A stretch of DNA of 56,550 nt from Planctomycetota bacterium (GTDB lineage Bacteria > Planctomycetota > Phycisphaerae > WQYP01), in assembly GCA_021799715.1 (NCBI GenBank), contig JAJYZY010000001.1:1-56550 (forward strand), in the 5' to 3' direction. The position numbers were made by a program, and so were the translations under genes. Below the pieces are notes generated by a model. The model searched no databases and was not told where the DNA came from. It was given only the letters and a program-made list of their open reading frames with translations. This document shows, in pieces, positions 1-8,415 of the stretch; position 1 is the stretch's first letter; each line of letters starts with the position of its first letter.

Positions 1-73
1 CGAGCAATATACGCCATTTTCACGCCCGTTGGCGGAAAAGCTGCGACCGGCATGCCCGGACACACGGGAAAAC

Positions 74-352
74 TCAAATCGTCATATATGATTGTCTATA
101 TATGATTTCGCCCTGATTGCTACCCGTGCCGATTTCCCAAATCGAGGCACCCTCCGGAACAAATATATTCCCTATTTTGCACTCAACCCGCCCATCCGGC
201 CCGCCAAGGAATACCCCCTTCCCACCAGGCATTGCGATATTAGAAATATCGCTGCAGGAACCGATGATAAGGCATGCCAATTGGCGTGGAAACTCCCAGA
301 CTGCACTACCGGTATCTGCCCAGTTTTCAATTGCTTCAGACTCGACGAGCAC
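74..352 (-). pseudogene. Truncated N-terminal domain of a large defence-type NTPase (remnant)
   Basis: A 92-aa frame that starts with GTG at 352, five to six bases after a good GAGGAG ribosome binding site. Its first ~70 residues look like the N-terminal domain of a large family of multidomain NTPases often found in defence islands: a PGGKGVFLGGPDG segment followed by VPEGASIWEIGTG. From memory, the family pattern here is PGGDGVxxPGWDG followed by VPAGxSVWExxT and then a DYxKRT motif. After the WEIGTG motif the similarity stops, the DYxKRT motif is absent and a stop follows within about 15 residues, so the rest of a protein normally >1000 aa is missing. I read it as a decayed or truncated gene. 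The family match is from memory, not a search. Confidence 0.42.
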
Positions 353-361
353 ACTTACTCC

Positions 362-694
362 TCAATAGTGAAGATTACGCGAATTGACCGAAAATTTCGA
401 GTCGCAATGGTCCGGCCCTTTCCCTGCCCCCCTCCAGTGGCCTGCCTGCCCCGCCCGTTCCATGATGGCAATTCCTTCCGGAGCTTGGCCGAAGAGCTTT
501 CCGACAACGTGGACTATTTTCCTTTCCAGTGTGCCCGTGCCAGCTTCCCCATCCGCCGTCTCCGCCTCGACACAGTTCCGCCCGTCCCGGAATGCCTTGG
601 CAATAGGCTTTTCCCGGCGGCAGAACACCGCCATCGCCAGAACTTTCACGCCACAGCTCTGCCCTCGCAAGCCGTAATGCAGGAGGATCCGCAT
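362..694 (-). CDS. Small hypothetical protein upstream of the NTPase remnant
   Basis: A frame of about 110 aa from ATG 694 (alternative ATGs at 706 and 754; none has a convincing ribosome binding site). It ends ten bases before the GTG of the downstream remnant, an operon-like spacing. The middle part (for example GTLERKIVHVVGKLFG) looks like ordinary folded protein and not like random frame. The C-terminal tail is less protein-like. I do not recognise the family. A longer plus-strand frame covers the same DNA but looks like an antisense shadow. It could equally be a chance frame. Confidence 0.3.
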   Translation of the reverse strand: MRILLHYGLRGQSCGVKVLAMAVFCRREKPIAKAFRDGRNCVEAETADGEAGTGTLERKIVHVVGKLFGQAPEGIAIMERAGQAGHWRGAGKGPDHCDSKFSVNSRNLHY

Positions 695-935
695 GTGAAG
701 GAACATTATGTGAATCCATCGACAACGCCTTCGTGAATCAAAGGCGATCAACATTCAGCCCTCCCCGAAATTTCCGCCGGCTGGGGCACGAAGGCCGCGT
801 AACCGTCGTTTCTTCATATCCGCTGCCCCATGCGGCACCAAATACGGCACGCGGCGACCGGGGAACGTGGGAAAACACCTAACTTGCAGGCCAATGCCGA
901 TGCCAATGTATGCAGTTATGTACATTATAACAAAC

Positions 936-1009
936 TGCGCCCGGCAGGACTCGAACCTGCAACCTCGTGGTTCGAAGCCACGCGCTCTATCCAATTGCGC
1001 TACGGGCGC
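936..1009 (-). tRNA. tRNA-Arg(TCG)
   Basis: A 74-nt cloverleaf on the minus strand. The acceptor arms pair GCGCCCG with CGGGCGC (plus-strand 937-943 and 1003-1009). The T-arm carries the GGTTCGAGTCC consensus, and the anticodon stem CGTGG/CCACG encloses the loop CTTCGAA with anticodon TCG, which reads CGA arginine codons. The discriminator base is A and CCA is not encoded. It lies alone, with no other tRNA next to it. Confidence 0.95.
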
Positions 1010-1040
1010 TTTAACGAACCGCACAGAGTTTAACGGCAAA

Positions 1041-2078
1041 TCACTTCTGATGAAACTGTGCGTCAAAAACCACCGTGCTGGGCGCAAAATCCAGACGTTT
1101 TACAAATGCCGCCGATTCCATTGCGCCATGCTCCCGGTCCATGTTCTGATCTTCCCATTCCACGGATAATGGTCCTTGATATTGAATTTCATTTAAGGCC
1201 CGTATGATCCGTTCAAAATCCACACTGCCGCGCCCCAGCGATCTGAATTCCCATAACCGTTCCGGATGGCCGAAGGGCAAATGACCGCCGAATACACCGC
1301 TGCGACCGGCCGTCCGGCTGACCCATGCGTCTTTCATGTGAACATGATAGATGCGGTCATGAAACTCGCGGATAAATTGCACATAATCCACCGACTGATA
1401 TATAAAATGGGAAGGATCAAAATTAAACCCGAAGGCCTTTCTTCCACCCACCGCCTCCACAGCCATTTTCGCGCTGACCAGGTCAAACGCTATTTCCGTC
1501 GGGTGCGCCTCCAATGCAAACACCACATCATATTGATCAAAAACATCCAGAATCGGATTCCATTTATCCGCGAAGTCCGCAAAGCCATTCTCAATTTGCA
1601 TCGGCAACACGGGTGGAAAGCTGTATACAAGATGCCAGATGCCGCTGCCGGTAAATCCGTTGACCACCGCGCGGGTCAGTCTTGATTTTACCTGGGCGGG
1701 GGCCGCATCAAAAAATCTCCGGGCCGCCTGCGCTGTGCGTTTCATTTCTTCCGCAGCGCGTTGCCGCACAGCCGCGGGATCGCCATCTCCCCAGACATGC
1801 GCTGGCAGAATGGATTTATGCCGCTGATCGATGCGATCACAGACCGCCTGCCCGACCAGATGATTGCTGATGGCAAAACAGGTTAACCCATGGCGGGAAA
1901 GCATATCCCATTTCTTTTTTACATAGCCGCGCTGATCCAATGCTTTGTTGATGTCAAAATGATCTCCCCAGCAGGCCAGTTCCATGCCGTCATAGCCAAA
2001 GGCTTTGGCCTTTTTACAAAGTGTTTCAAATGGAATATCCGCCCATTGTCCGGTGAAAAGCGTTACAGCCCTGGCCAT
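1041..2078 (-). CDS. Sugar phosphate isomerase/epimerase-like TIM-barrel protein
   Basis: About 345 aa, AP endonuclease 2/xylose-isomerase-like TIM barrel. Visible family marks are the opening [18 protein letters not shown], the strand/helix segment [16 protein letters not shown], metal-site residues in the middle ([23 protein letters not shown]), HVHMKDAW and the late [10 protein letters not shown]. Members of this family isomerise or epimerise keto-sugars or inositol derivatives using a divalent metal; the substrate cannot be told from sequence. I chose ATG 2078 because GGAGA lies nine bases upstream; an in-frame ATG at 2099 precedes the ribosome binding site. It is divergent from the aminotransferase gene across ~200 bp, which must hold both promoters. 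Confidence 0.85.
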   Translation of the reverse strand: MARAVTLFTGQWADIPFETLCKKAKAFGYDGMELACWGDHFDINKALDQRGYVKKKWDMLSRHGLTCFAISNHLVGQAVCDRIDQRHKSILPAHVWGDGDPAAVRQRAAEEMKRTAQAARRFFDAAPAQVKSRLTRAVVNGFTGSGIWHLVYSFPPVLPMQIENGFADFADKWNPILDVFDQYDVVFALEAHPTEIAFDLVSAKMAVEAVGGRKAFGFNFDPSHFIYQSVDYVQFIREFHDRIYHVHMKDAWVSRTAGRSGVFGGHLPFGHPERLWEFRSLGRGSVDFERIIRALNEIQYQGPLSVEWEDQNMDREHGAMESAAFVKRLDFAPSTVVFDAQFHQK

Positions 2079-2282
2079 GATGCTGTATCTCCATTGCACA
2101 TGTTCGCGAACGGAAAGCTATCATATCCGGGGAATTGCCGCCACCAGCCGCCAAGCCATTCCGGTGAAATAAAATCGCGCAACATTCATTCCGCCGTAAT
2201 TCTTAGCGCAGGGATTTGCCGTTCGATCTTGCAAAGAGTATTCTTCTTGCCCTTTGGTGGTTTTGCCCATGGAGCATAAAAA

Positions 2283-3461
2283 ATGAGCGGAACGGCGGAA
2301 TGGATAGCCCGGCATGACGGAGCCTTAATTGGCAATTATGGCAAACTTCCCGTAGTTTTGGCGCGCGGGCGCGGTGCCACGCTGTGGGATGTCGATGGCA
2401 AGGAATATATCGATTTGTTTGCCGGTTTTGGCGGGACGATTCTGGGACATTGTCATCCCCGGCTTGTGGCGGCCATCACGCAACAGGCTGAAACCCTGTG
2501 GCAGGTGGGGAATCAGTTTTACAGCGAGCCGCAAATTCGTCTTGCGGAGCACTTGAAATCAAAGGCCTTTGACGGTCAGGCGTTTTTTTGTCACAGCGGG
2601 GCGGAAGCGGCGGAAGCGGCCATCAAATTGGCCCGCATTTCAGCGGGTCCCAATCGCCCCAAAATCGTCACCATGCAAAAGGGTTTTCATGGCCGCACCA
2701 TGGGGGCGTTATCCGCCACCGCCGGGCCGGCGCAAAATGGCTTTGCCCCCCTTGTGCCTGGGTTTGTGCATGTGCCATTTGACAATCTTGAGGCACTGGA
2801 AGAAGTGGTGGACGGCACGACCGCCGCAGTGATGCTTGAACCGATTCAGGGAGAAGGTGGGATGAATGAGCCGACCAAGGGCTACTTGCGCGCCGTTCGT
2901 GATCTATGTGATCGTTGCGGAGCGGCGTTGATTTTTGATGAAGTATGGACCGGCGTTGGGCGCACGGGGCATTGGTTCGGGCATCAGATATCCGGCGTCA
3001 CACCGGATATTATGACCTTGGGAAAGGCTCTGGGTGGCGGTGTACCGGTGGGGGGCATTCTGGCGCATCCGCGGTTGGCTGCATTTTTCAAGCCTGGTAC
3101 GCACGGTTGTACTCTGGGTGGCAATCCGATTTGCGCCAGCGTCAGCGCTGCGGTGTTTGATGTGATTGAGCAGGAGAAGCTGCTGCAATACGCCCGCACC
3201 GCCGGTGCCATGATTCGCGACCGACTTACCCGCGGTGCCATCAGCGGCAAAATACGGGCGATTCGCGGCAGCGGACTATTTCTGGGCGCGGAATTGAGCA
3301 TTCCGGATGCCATGCCCGTGGTTCGCCATGCGCTGGAACAGGGACTGATAATCAATGCCACGCAGAAAAATGTCCTGCGCATATGTCCGTCGCTGGTTAT
3401 CACCCACCAGCAGATTGAAAAAGCGATCGACATATTGGAAAAAGCGATTGCCGCGGTTTGA
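2283..3461 (+). CDS. argD: Class III aminotransferase, acetylornithine aminotransferase-like
   Basis: 392 aa, the usual size for PLP-dependent acetylornithine/succinylornithine aminotransferases (fold type I, class III), which transfer an amino group from glutamate to N-acetylglutamate semialdehyde in arginine synthesis. Visible are the early YIDLFAGFGG, the cofactor region CHSGAEAAEAAIKLAR, the aspartate motif LIFDEVWTGVGRTG and the PLP-lysine motif MTLGKALGGGVPVGG, then HGCTLGGNP. Classical ArgD has DEVQTGxGRTG; here Q is replaced by W, so another omega-amino acid substrate is possible. Start ATG 2283 follows GGAG by nine bases. No other arginine genes are adjacent; the next gene follows after 60 bases. 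Confidence 0.8.
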   Translation: MSGTAEWIARHDGALIGNYGKLPVVLARGRGATLWDVDGKEYIDLFAGFGGTILGHCHPRLVAAITQQAETLWQVGNQFYSEPQIRLAEHLKSKAFDGQAFFCHSGAEAAEAAIKLARISAGPNRPKIVTMQKGFHGRTMGALSATAGPAQNGFAPLVPGFVHVPFDNLEALEEVVDGTTAAVMLEPIQGEGGMNEPTKGYLRAVRDLCDRCGAALIFDEVWTGVGRTGHWFGHQISGVTPDIMTLGKALGGGVPVGGILAHPRLAAFFKPGTHGCTLGGNPICASVSAAVFDVIEQEKLLQYARTAGAMIRDRLTRGAISGKIRAIRGSGLFLGAELSIPDAMPVVRHALEQGLIINATQKNVLRICPSLVITHQQIEKAIDILEKAIAAV

Positions 3462-3521
3462 ATTTGCGGTTCAGTTGATACAATAAAGCTTGCATGATGT
3501 TACCGCCCGGAGGGCTTTTGA

Positions 3522-4094
3522 ATGCTGGTTAAAGAATGTATGAAATGTTCACGCCCGGCATTGATCCATATTACAGATGTGGTTGCAAAAGGTCCGCCGT
3601 TAAAGGTTGTTGAACTGCACCTGTGTCTGGAACACGCCATTGAAGCCGGACTCATGGGAGCGCCGGTGCTCGTGGGTAAAACGTCCACCGGTAAGCCGAT
3701 CAAGCAGATTCCGATGCACCCGGAACTGGCGAAAATAAAGCAGCTCGACGCCGCCGCTGAAGTCGGCGACGATGCCGAAACAACTACAGGCGCGGTGGCC
3801 TGCCCCACCTGCGGCATCACATGGGCTCAATTTCAAAAGCGCGGCGTGCTTGGTTGTAGTAACGATTACACCCTTTTCGAAAAGCAGTTATCGGAATTAA
3901 TCCGCTCCATGCACGAGCGACACACGCAGCACACCGGCAAACTTCCTCCTAATAGCAGTGCCACCGATACCGTTGTGCGGGCCAGGAAAATCCAACTCCA
4001 AACGCAACTAAGCGCTGCCGTTCAGGGGGAGCGATATGAAGAGGCGGCTCGCTTGCGGGATCAGCTGCGCAGTATCAGTGAAAGTAGTGCCTGA
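3522..4094 (+). CDS. UvrB/UvrC-motif zinc protein, McsA-like
   Basis: 190 aa. The N-terminal half has two zinc-binding pairs (CMKC near residue 6, CPTC near residue 90) and a further CSN segment. The C-terminal end is a UvrB/UvrC-type helical hairpin (LQTQLSAAVQGERYEEAARLRDQLRSI). This layout is that of McsA, the activator of the protein-arginine kinase McsB in Gram-positive bacteria, and of uncharacterised relatives in planctomycetes. No mcsB, ctsR or clpC lies nearby, so a role in arginine phosphorylation is only a guess. Start ATG 3522 is preceded by CGGAGGG. Close spacing to the aminotransferase suggests possible cotranscription. Confidence 0.8.
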   Translation: MLVKECMKCSRPALIHITDVVAKGPPLKVVELHLCLEHAIEAGLMGAPVLVGKTSTGKPIKQIPMHPELAKIKQLDAAAEVGDDAETTTGAVACPTCGITWAQFQKRGVLGCSNDYTLFEKQLSELIRSMHERHTQHTGKLPPNSSATDTVVRARKIQLQTQLSAAVQGERYEEAARLRDQLRSISESSA

Positions 4095-4743
4095 ATCCGT
4101 TTCATGGTTGAAAAACAAGCTTTCTCATTACCGTTCATGGCCTGATCATCGACATCGCCGTTGGCCATATTGCAGGCCGTTGTGGTTCTGAAATTTTGTT
4201 TAACGATTCGTGGCAACAATGGCCTGCTGCGGATGCAGGACGGTTGTTCACGCAACGACGTATGATTGCCGTGTTCCAATTTCATTCTTCAAAATCAGCG
4301 TCAGTCGTGCCGTACCGGGCCGCGTCGTTGATCCACCCGCCAATTCGCATCCAACTTGACGCTTCCGCATCAAGCTAATGTGTCCGCTATCAATCGGATG
4401 GGGCGGATGACGGTTCATTGACGAATTGTGCCATAGAGGTGGACTTGCTTTGTTTATATTCATTGTTCAATGGCATGATGAGCTTCCACAGTTAAATTCC
4501 AGTGAGCGGCGAGGCCTTTTATAGGATCATTTCGGGAGAAACTGGAGCCTTGCAAAGATCATACGATCATAGCAAATTCAATTATGGGAATTATAAATAT
4601 ATAATAAAGAACTAAATATTCTATTTAAGGCATATAATGTCTAAACTTCGGGCTATTCAAAAATCGAGTTGCATACAGGGGCGTGTCTGGCGCATAATGC
4701 GTTTGGCGGAGGCTGGTCCGAGGTAGAAAAAGGACTGGCTTCT
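4095..4743. other. Non-coding stretch with AT-rich promoter-like end
   Basis: About 650 bp without a convincing gene. The last 150 bases before the amidoligase block are strongly AT-rich compared with the surrounding coding DNA. Two perfect TATAAT hexamers stand at 4600-4605 and 4633-4638. The first has a weak TTCAAT at 4577-4582 at the right distance. This is the most likely promoter region for the six-gene block downstream. I see no repeat or RNA gene in the rest. Confidence 0.5.
4600..4638 (+). promoter_or_regulatory. Candidate promoter(s) for the ATP-grasp/transglutaminase block
   Basis: Two TATAAT boxes (4600-4605 and 4633-4638) lie in an AT-rich stretch 105-145 bases upstream of the first ATG. 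The -35 match for the first is only 3 of 6 (TTCAAT at 4577-4582), and none is clear for the second. Inference from sequence only. Confidence 0.35.
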
Positions 4744-6186
4744 ATGTTTCAGGGTTATGAGATCGATGGGCTTTTCGATGAAATGTTTGAAAAGCCCGAG
4801 CGGCCAAGGCCGCACTATTCCGCACTGTATTCCCGGCTCCATGACTTGGGAATGTCGGCGTTGCAGCACCGCAGCCGCATGGCGGATGTGTGTTTCCGTA
4901 ATCAGGGTATTACCTTTACGGTCTACAAAGATACACTGGGTGTTGAAAAGATATTCCCATTTGATTTGATCCCTCGCATTATTCCCAACCGCGAATGGAC
5001 CCATCTGGAACGTGGTTTGATCCAGCGCATTACCGCGTTAAATCTATTCTGCCACGATATTTACCATCAGCAGGCCATTTTGCGGGAAAAGATCATCGAT
5101 GCGGAATTGATCTATGGTGCCAAGATGTTCCGGCGCGAAATGATCGGTGTGAATATCCCGCGGGATATTTATATCACCATCTGCGGCACGGATCTGATTC
5201 GCGATGCGCAGGGCAATTATCTGGTGTTGGAGGATAATTGCCGCACGCCCAGCGGCGTAAGTTATGTGCTGGAAAACCGGGCCGTCATGAAGCGGGTTTT
5301 TCCCGCGCTGTTTCAAGCCGCCCGCGTGCGGCCCATTGAAGATTATCCGCATAATCTGCTGCGTTGCCTCAAGCATCTTGCCCCGCCGGAAGTTGAAGAA
5401 CCATGTATTGTGGTGCTCACGCCGGGCGTATTTAATTCGGCATACTTTGAACACAGCTTTCTGGCCCGGCAAATGGGGGTGGAGCTTGTGGAAGGCCGCG
5501 ACCTGCTGGTGGAAGATAACTACATTTACATGCGCACCACGGCGGGTCTGCGACGGGTGGATGTCATTTATCGTCGGGTGGATGATGATTTTCTTGATCC
5601 GCTGTGTTTCCGCCCGGATTCCATGCTGGGAGTGGCGGGGCTGATGAACGTCTACCGCCTGGGGCATGTCGCACTGGCGAATTCCGTGGGAACCGGAGTG
5701 GCGGATGACAAAGCCATCTATCCGTTTGTGCCGGATATGATTCGCTTTTATCTCGCGGAAGAACCCATCCTGCAAAGTGTGCCAACATACATTTGCAGCC
5801 GTCCCGCTGATCGGCAATATGTTCTGGAGCATCTGGATCAACTGGTCGTCAAAGCCACCAATGAAGCCGGGGGTTACGGTATGTTGATGGGCCATCAGGC
5901 GGCGGCGGCGGAACGGGACGAATTTGCGTGTAAAATTCGTGATAATCCAAGAAACTTCATCGCTCAGCCGGTGGTGCAGCTAAGCCAGCAGCCCAGTCTG
6001 GTTGATGGAGCATTGCGGGGCCGCCGCATTGATCTTCGACCCTATATTCTCTTTGGCGAGAAAATTACGGTCATGCCCGGCGGCCTGACGCGCGTGGCGC
6101 TGCGGGAAGGATCGCTGGTGGTCAACAGTTCACAGGGGGGGGGCAGCAAAGATACGTGGGTACTTGAACCGGAGAATAAGCGATGA
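4744..6186 (+). CDS. Circularly permuted ATP-grasp protein, type 2
   Basis: 480 aa. The family (formerly DUF404/DUF407) is a circularly permuted ATP-grasp ligase predicted to form amide bonds between amino acids or on protein tails. Recognisable segments are [29 protein letters not shown], the phosphate-binding region around [39 protein letters not shown] and the family's ending [20 protein letters not shown] 4744 is preferred because AAAAAGGA precedes it; the frame is open upstream to a TTG without a binding site. The stop overlaps the next gene by ATGA, so the two are translationally coupled. It is paralogous to the N-terminal half of the fused protein at 11864. Confidence 0.9.
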   Translation: MFQGYEIDGLFDEMFEKPERPRPHYSALYSRLHDLGMSALQHRSRMADVCFRNQGITFTVYKDTLGVEKIFPFDLIPRIIPNREWTHLERGLIQRITALNLFCHDIYHQQAILREKIIDAELIYGAKMFRREMIGVNIPRDIYITICGTDLIRDAQGNYLVLEDNCRTPSGVSYVLENRAVMKRVFPALFQAARVRPIEDYPHNLLRCLKHLAPPEVEEPCIVVLTPGVFNSAYFEHSFLARQMGVELVEGRDLLVEDNYIYMRTTAGLRRVDVIYRRVDDDFLDPLCFRPDSMLGVAGLMNVYRLGHVALANSVGTGVADDKAIYPFVPDMIRFYLAEEPILQSVPTYICSRPADRQYVLEHLDQLVVKATNEAGGYGMLMGHQAAAAERDEFACKIRDNPRNFIAQPVVQLSQQPSLVDGALRGRRIDLRPYILFGEKITVMPGGLTRVALREGSLVVNSSQGGGSKDTWVLEPENKR

Positions 6187-7259
6187 CACAAGCCGCTATA
6201 TTAACAACGTCGCAGGCCGCAGCACCGCGCCTGCCAAGGGCGCTTCTGGCCCGCGTAGCGGATGCCAGTTACTGGATGAGCCGTTACATAGAGCGCGCCG
6301 AACACATTGCGCGCATCCTGATGGTCAGCGTGGATTCATTAACCGGCGCGGGGGAACTGGAAAAGGAACTCTCGCATCAGGCGGTGGTGGATGTGTTGAA
6401 GATAACCTGGCAGGAACACATGCTTCCGGAACTGGTCAAGCCCGATTACACGCCCATGCAGGCGCTGATGGCGGTGGCCAAATATATGGCCTTGGATCCT
6501 TCCAACCCCATCAGCCTGATGAGTTGCCTGACCAAAGCGCGTGAAAACGCCCGGTCCATTCGCGAAAGTATTTCCAATGAAATGTGGGAGCAGCTTAATA
6601 CCTTGTACTGGTCGCTGAAGGCGGATGACGCCATGGCCCGCTTCGACGATTCACCGCAGGAATTTTTCCGGCAAATGATGACCGGTTCGCTTTTGCTGCA
6701 GGGACTTGCGGACCAAACCATTGATCATGGGCAGGTCTGGCTGTTTATTCAGCTATCCAAATATCTTGAACGTGCGGATATGACATGCCGGATTCTACTG
6801 GCAAAATTTCAGACGCTGCATCAATTGGATTCCCTGGCGTCCCTGGATCCCGCGGGCCGCATTATCCACTGGATGGCCGTTCTACGGGCGTGTTGTTCGA
6901 TTGAAGCATATCGCAGAGCCAATGTTGGGGAAATTGAGCCGGCCCTGGTGGCGGGATTCATCCTATTTGAGCCTACGTTTCCGCGCAGCGTTCATTTCTG
7001 TATCCATCATGCCCTGGAATCGGTGGACCGGATTCGCTCGGTTCTGGTAGCGGACGCCGGGCGCGATGCCCAGCGGCGGCTGGGGCGCTTGTTTGCGGAA
7101 TTGCAATATTCGCGCGCTGCGCCAACCCAGGACAAAGGGCTGCTGGCCTTTCTGGAACAAATACGCAATTCCGCCGCCGATGCGTCCATTGCCGTGCAGG
7201 AGCAATGGCTGATGCGATCCGGTGAGCAGGCATCGCGCATGGAATTGGTTATGGGATAA
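6183..7259 (+). CDS. Alpha-E domain protein (DUF403)
   Basis: 358 aa, nearly all alpha-helical. It starts with the family signature [24 protein letters not shown] and ends in the helical segment around [10 protein letters not shown]. Alpha-E proteins are found almost only beside circularly permuted ATP-grasp and transglutaminase genes; their biochemical role is unknown and a scaffold or substrate-binding role has been proposed. The ATGA overlap with the upstream ligase points to a complex made in fixed ratio. The same domain is fused to an ATP-grasp in the protein at 11864. Confidence 0.9.
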   Translation: MTQAAILTTSQAAAPRLPRALLARVADASYWMSRYIERAEHIARILMVSVDSLTGAGELEKELSHQAVVDVLKITWQEHMLPELVKPDYTPMQALMAVAKYMALDPSNPISLMSCLTKARENARSIRESISNEMWEQLNTLYWSLKADDAMARFDDSPQEFFRQMMTGSLLLQGLADQTIDHGQVWLFIQLSKYLERADMTCRILLAKFQTLHQLDSLASLDPAGRIIHWMAVLRACCSIEAYRRANVGEIEPALVAGFILFEPTFPRSVHFCIHHALESVDRIRSVLVADAGRDAQRRLGRLFAELQYSRAAPTQDKGLLAFLEQIRNSAADASIAVQEQWLMRSGEQASRMELVMG

Positions 7260-7341
7260 ACGTTTTCCGTGGACCCATGCGGATGTCAGGAAGATGTTTA
7301 CACCGGCAGTGGTATCGGTGCCGTGGTTTGGAGTTAAGTGA

Positions 7342-8316
7342 ATGCTCGTACAGGTTAGTCACATTACGGAATTGGATTATTCCGCGCTTATCAGTGAAAC
7401 GGTCATGGAATTACGCATGGCCCCCCGGCAGGAACGCCTGCAACACCGCCTGTCGTTTGTGCTTGGCATCGGTCCGGCGTCCCAGGTACGCAATTATTTT
7501 GACTGGCTGGGCAATACCGTGCACACGTTTGCCATCAACAACCTGCACCGCAGCGTCAAAATTTCCGCCGTCAGCGTGGTCCAAACCTATGATCGACCGC
7601 GCCTGACGCAGCACACGGAAGACATGTGGCCGCTGGATCCGCCCACGGATCACAGCCTTTTTGACATGCTGCGGCTTGATGCGCCGGTGGTGGACTGCCC
7701 GGCCTTGACGGAATTGGCCGATAAAGTCAAACCGCGCGGGCGCGAATCGCTGTCGCGCGTCGGCCTGAACATCATGGATCTGATCAATGAGGAATTTGTG
7801 TATGAAAAGGGAATCACCAGCGCCTCAAGCACCATTGCCGAAGTGCTGGAGCACAAACGTGGGGTGTGCCAGGATTTTACACATCTGATGATCGGCCTGG
7901 CGCGCAAGCTCCGTATCCCGGCACGGTATGTCAGCGGCTTTATTCACGCCGGCAATCAGCAATTCCGCGGTGCCGCGGAAACGCATGCGTGGTGTGAATT
8001 GTATTTTCCCAGCAGCGGCTGGATCGGCTATGACCCCACGAACAACTGCGAAGTCAAGGATAACTTTGTAAAAATGGCGGTGGGGCGGCATTACATGGAT
8101 GTCCCCCCGCATAAAGGCGTATACCGCGGCAACGCCAAGGAAGTCATGAAAGTTGAGGTACACACCATGGAATTGCCGGAAATTTCCGGCAATCTTGTCG
8201 GAGAGAGAACCTCCCCATTGAACGTTCCGGTATTTGGCAATACCGGCCGTGGTGGTGTGGTGCCATGGATTCTTGAAGAACAGGTTCAGCAGCAGCAGCA
8301 GCAGCAGCAGGGATGA
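7342..8316 (+). CDS. Transglutaminase-like cysteine protein with poly-Q tail
   Basis: 324 aa with an N-terminal transglutaminase-associated beta domain (VSHITELDYSALISETVMEL) and a transglutaminase-like core. The catalytic triad is visible: Cys in KRGVCQDFTHL, His in ETHAWCELYFP, Asp in GYDPTNN. Such proteins act as peptidases or acyl-transferases on amide bonds. The protein ends in V, eight glutamines and G, encoded by eight pure CAG codons at 8287-8310, a slippage-prone tract. Start ATG 7342 follows TTTGGAG. It is the third gene of the block, 82 bases after the alpha-E gene. Confidence 0.92.
   Translation: MLVQVSHITELDYSALISETVMELRMAPRQERLQHRLSFVLGIGPASQVRNYFDWLGNTVHTFAINNLHRSVKISAVSVVQTYDRPRLTQHTEDMWPLDPPTDHSLFDMLRLDAPVVDCPALTELADKVKPRGRESLSRVGLNIMDLINEEFVYEKGITSASSTIAEVLEHKRGVCQDFTHLMIGLARKLRIPARYVSGFIHAGNQQFRGAAETHAWCELYFPSSGWIGYDPTNNCEVKDNFVKMAVGRHYMDVPPHKGVYRGNAKEVMKVEVHTMELPEISGNLVGERTSPLNVPVFGNTGRGGVVPWILEEQVQQQQQQQQG
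8287..8310 (+). repeat. (CAG)8 microsatellite at the 3' end of a transglutaminase gene
   Basis: Eight uninterrupted CAG triplets encode eight glutamines one codon before the GGA TGA end of the gene. Pure triplet tracts of this length are uncommon in bacterial genes. Gain or loss of whole units keeps the frame, so length variation between relatives is expected. Confidence 0.95.
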
Positions 8317-8415
8317 GAAATGCAATCCCGTCACGACCGCACGCTGGATGTTCAAGCTGCGGATTTCCCAAGGAATGCAAGCAACAGAGCTTAATAGCCT
8401 CGGAGTTTTAAACAC

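Noticed and set aside
92..736. 214-aa plus-strand frame at the left edge
   Set aside because: Antisense to a better-supported minus-strand pair with a good ribosome binding site; composition is Pro/Arg-rich and not protein-like.
5044..5895. 283-aa minus-strand frame
   Set aside because: Antisense shadow of the ATP-grasp gene; His/Gln/Ile-rich composition follows from the codon use of the real gene.
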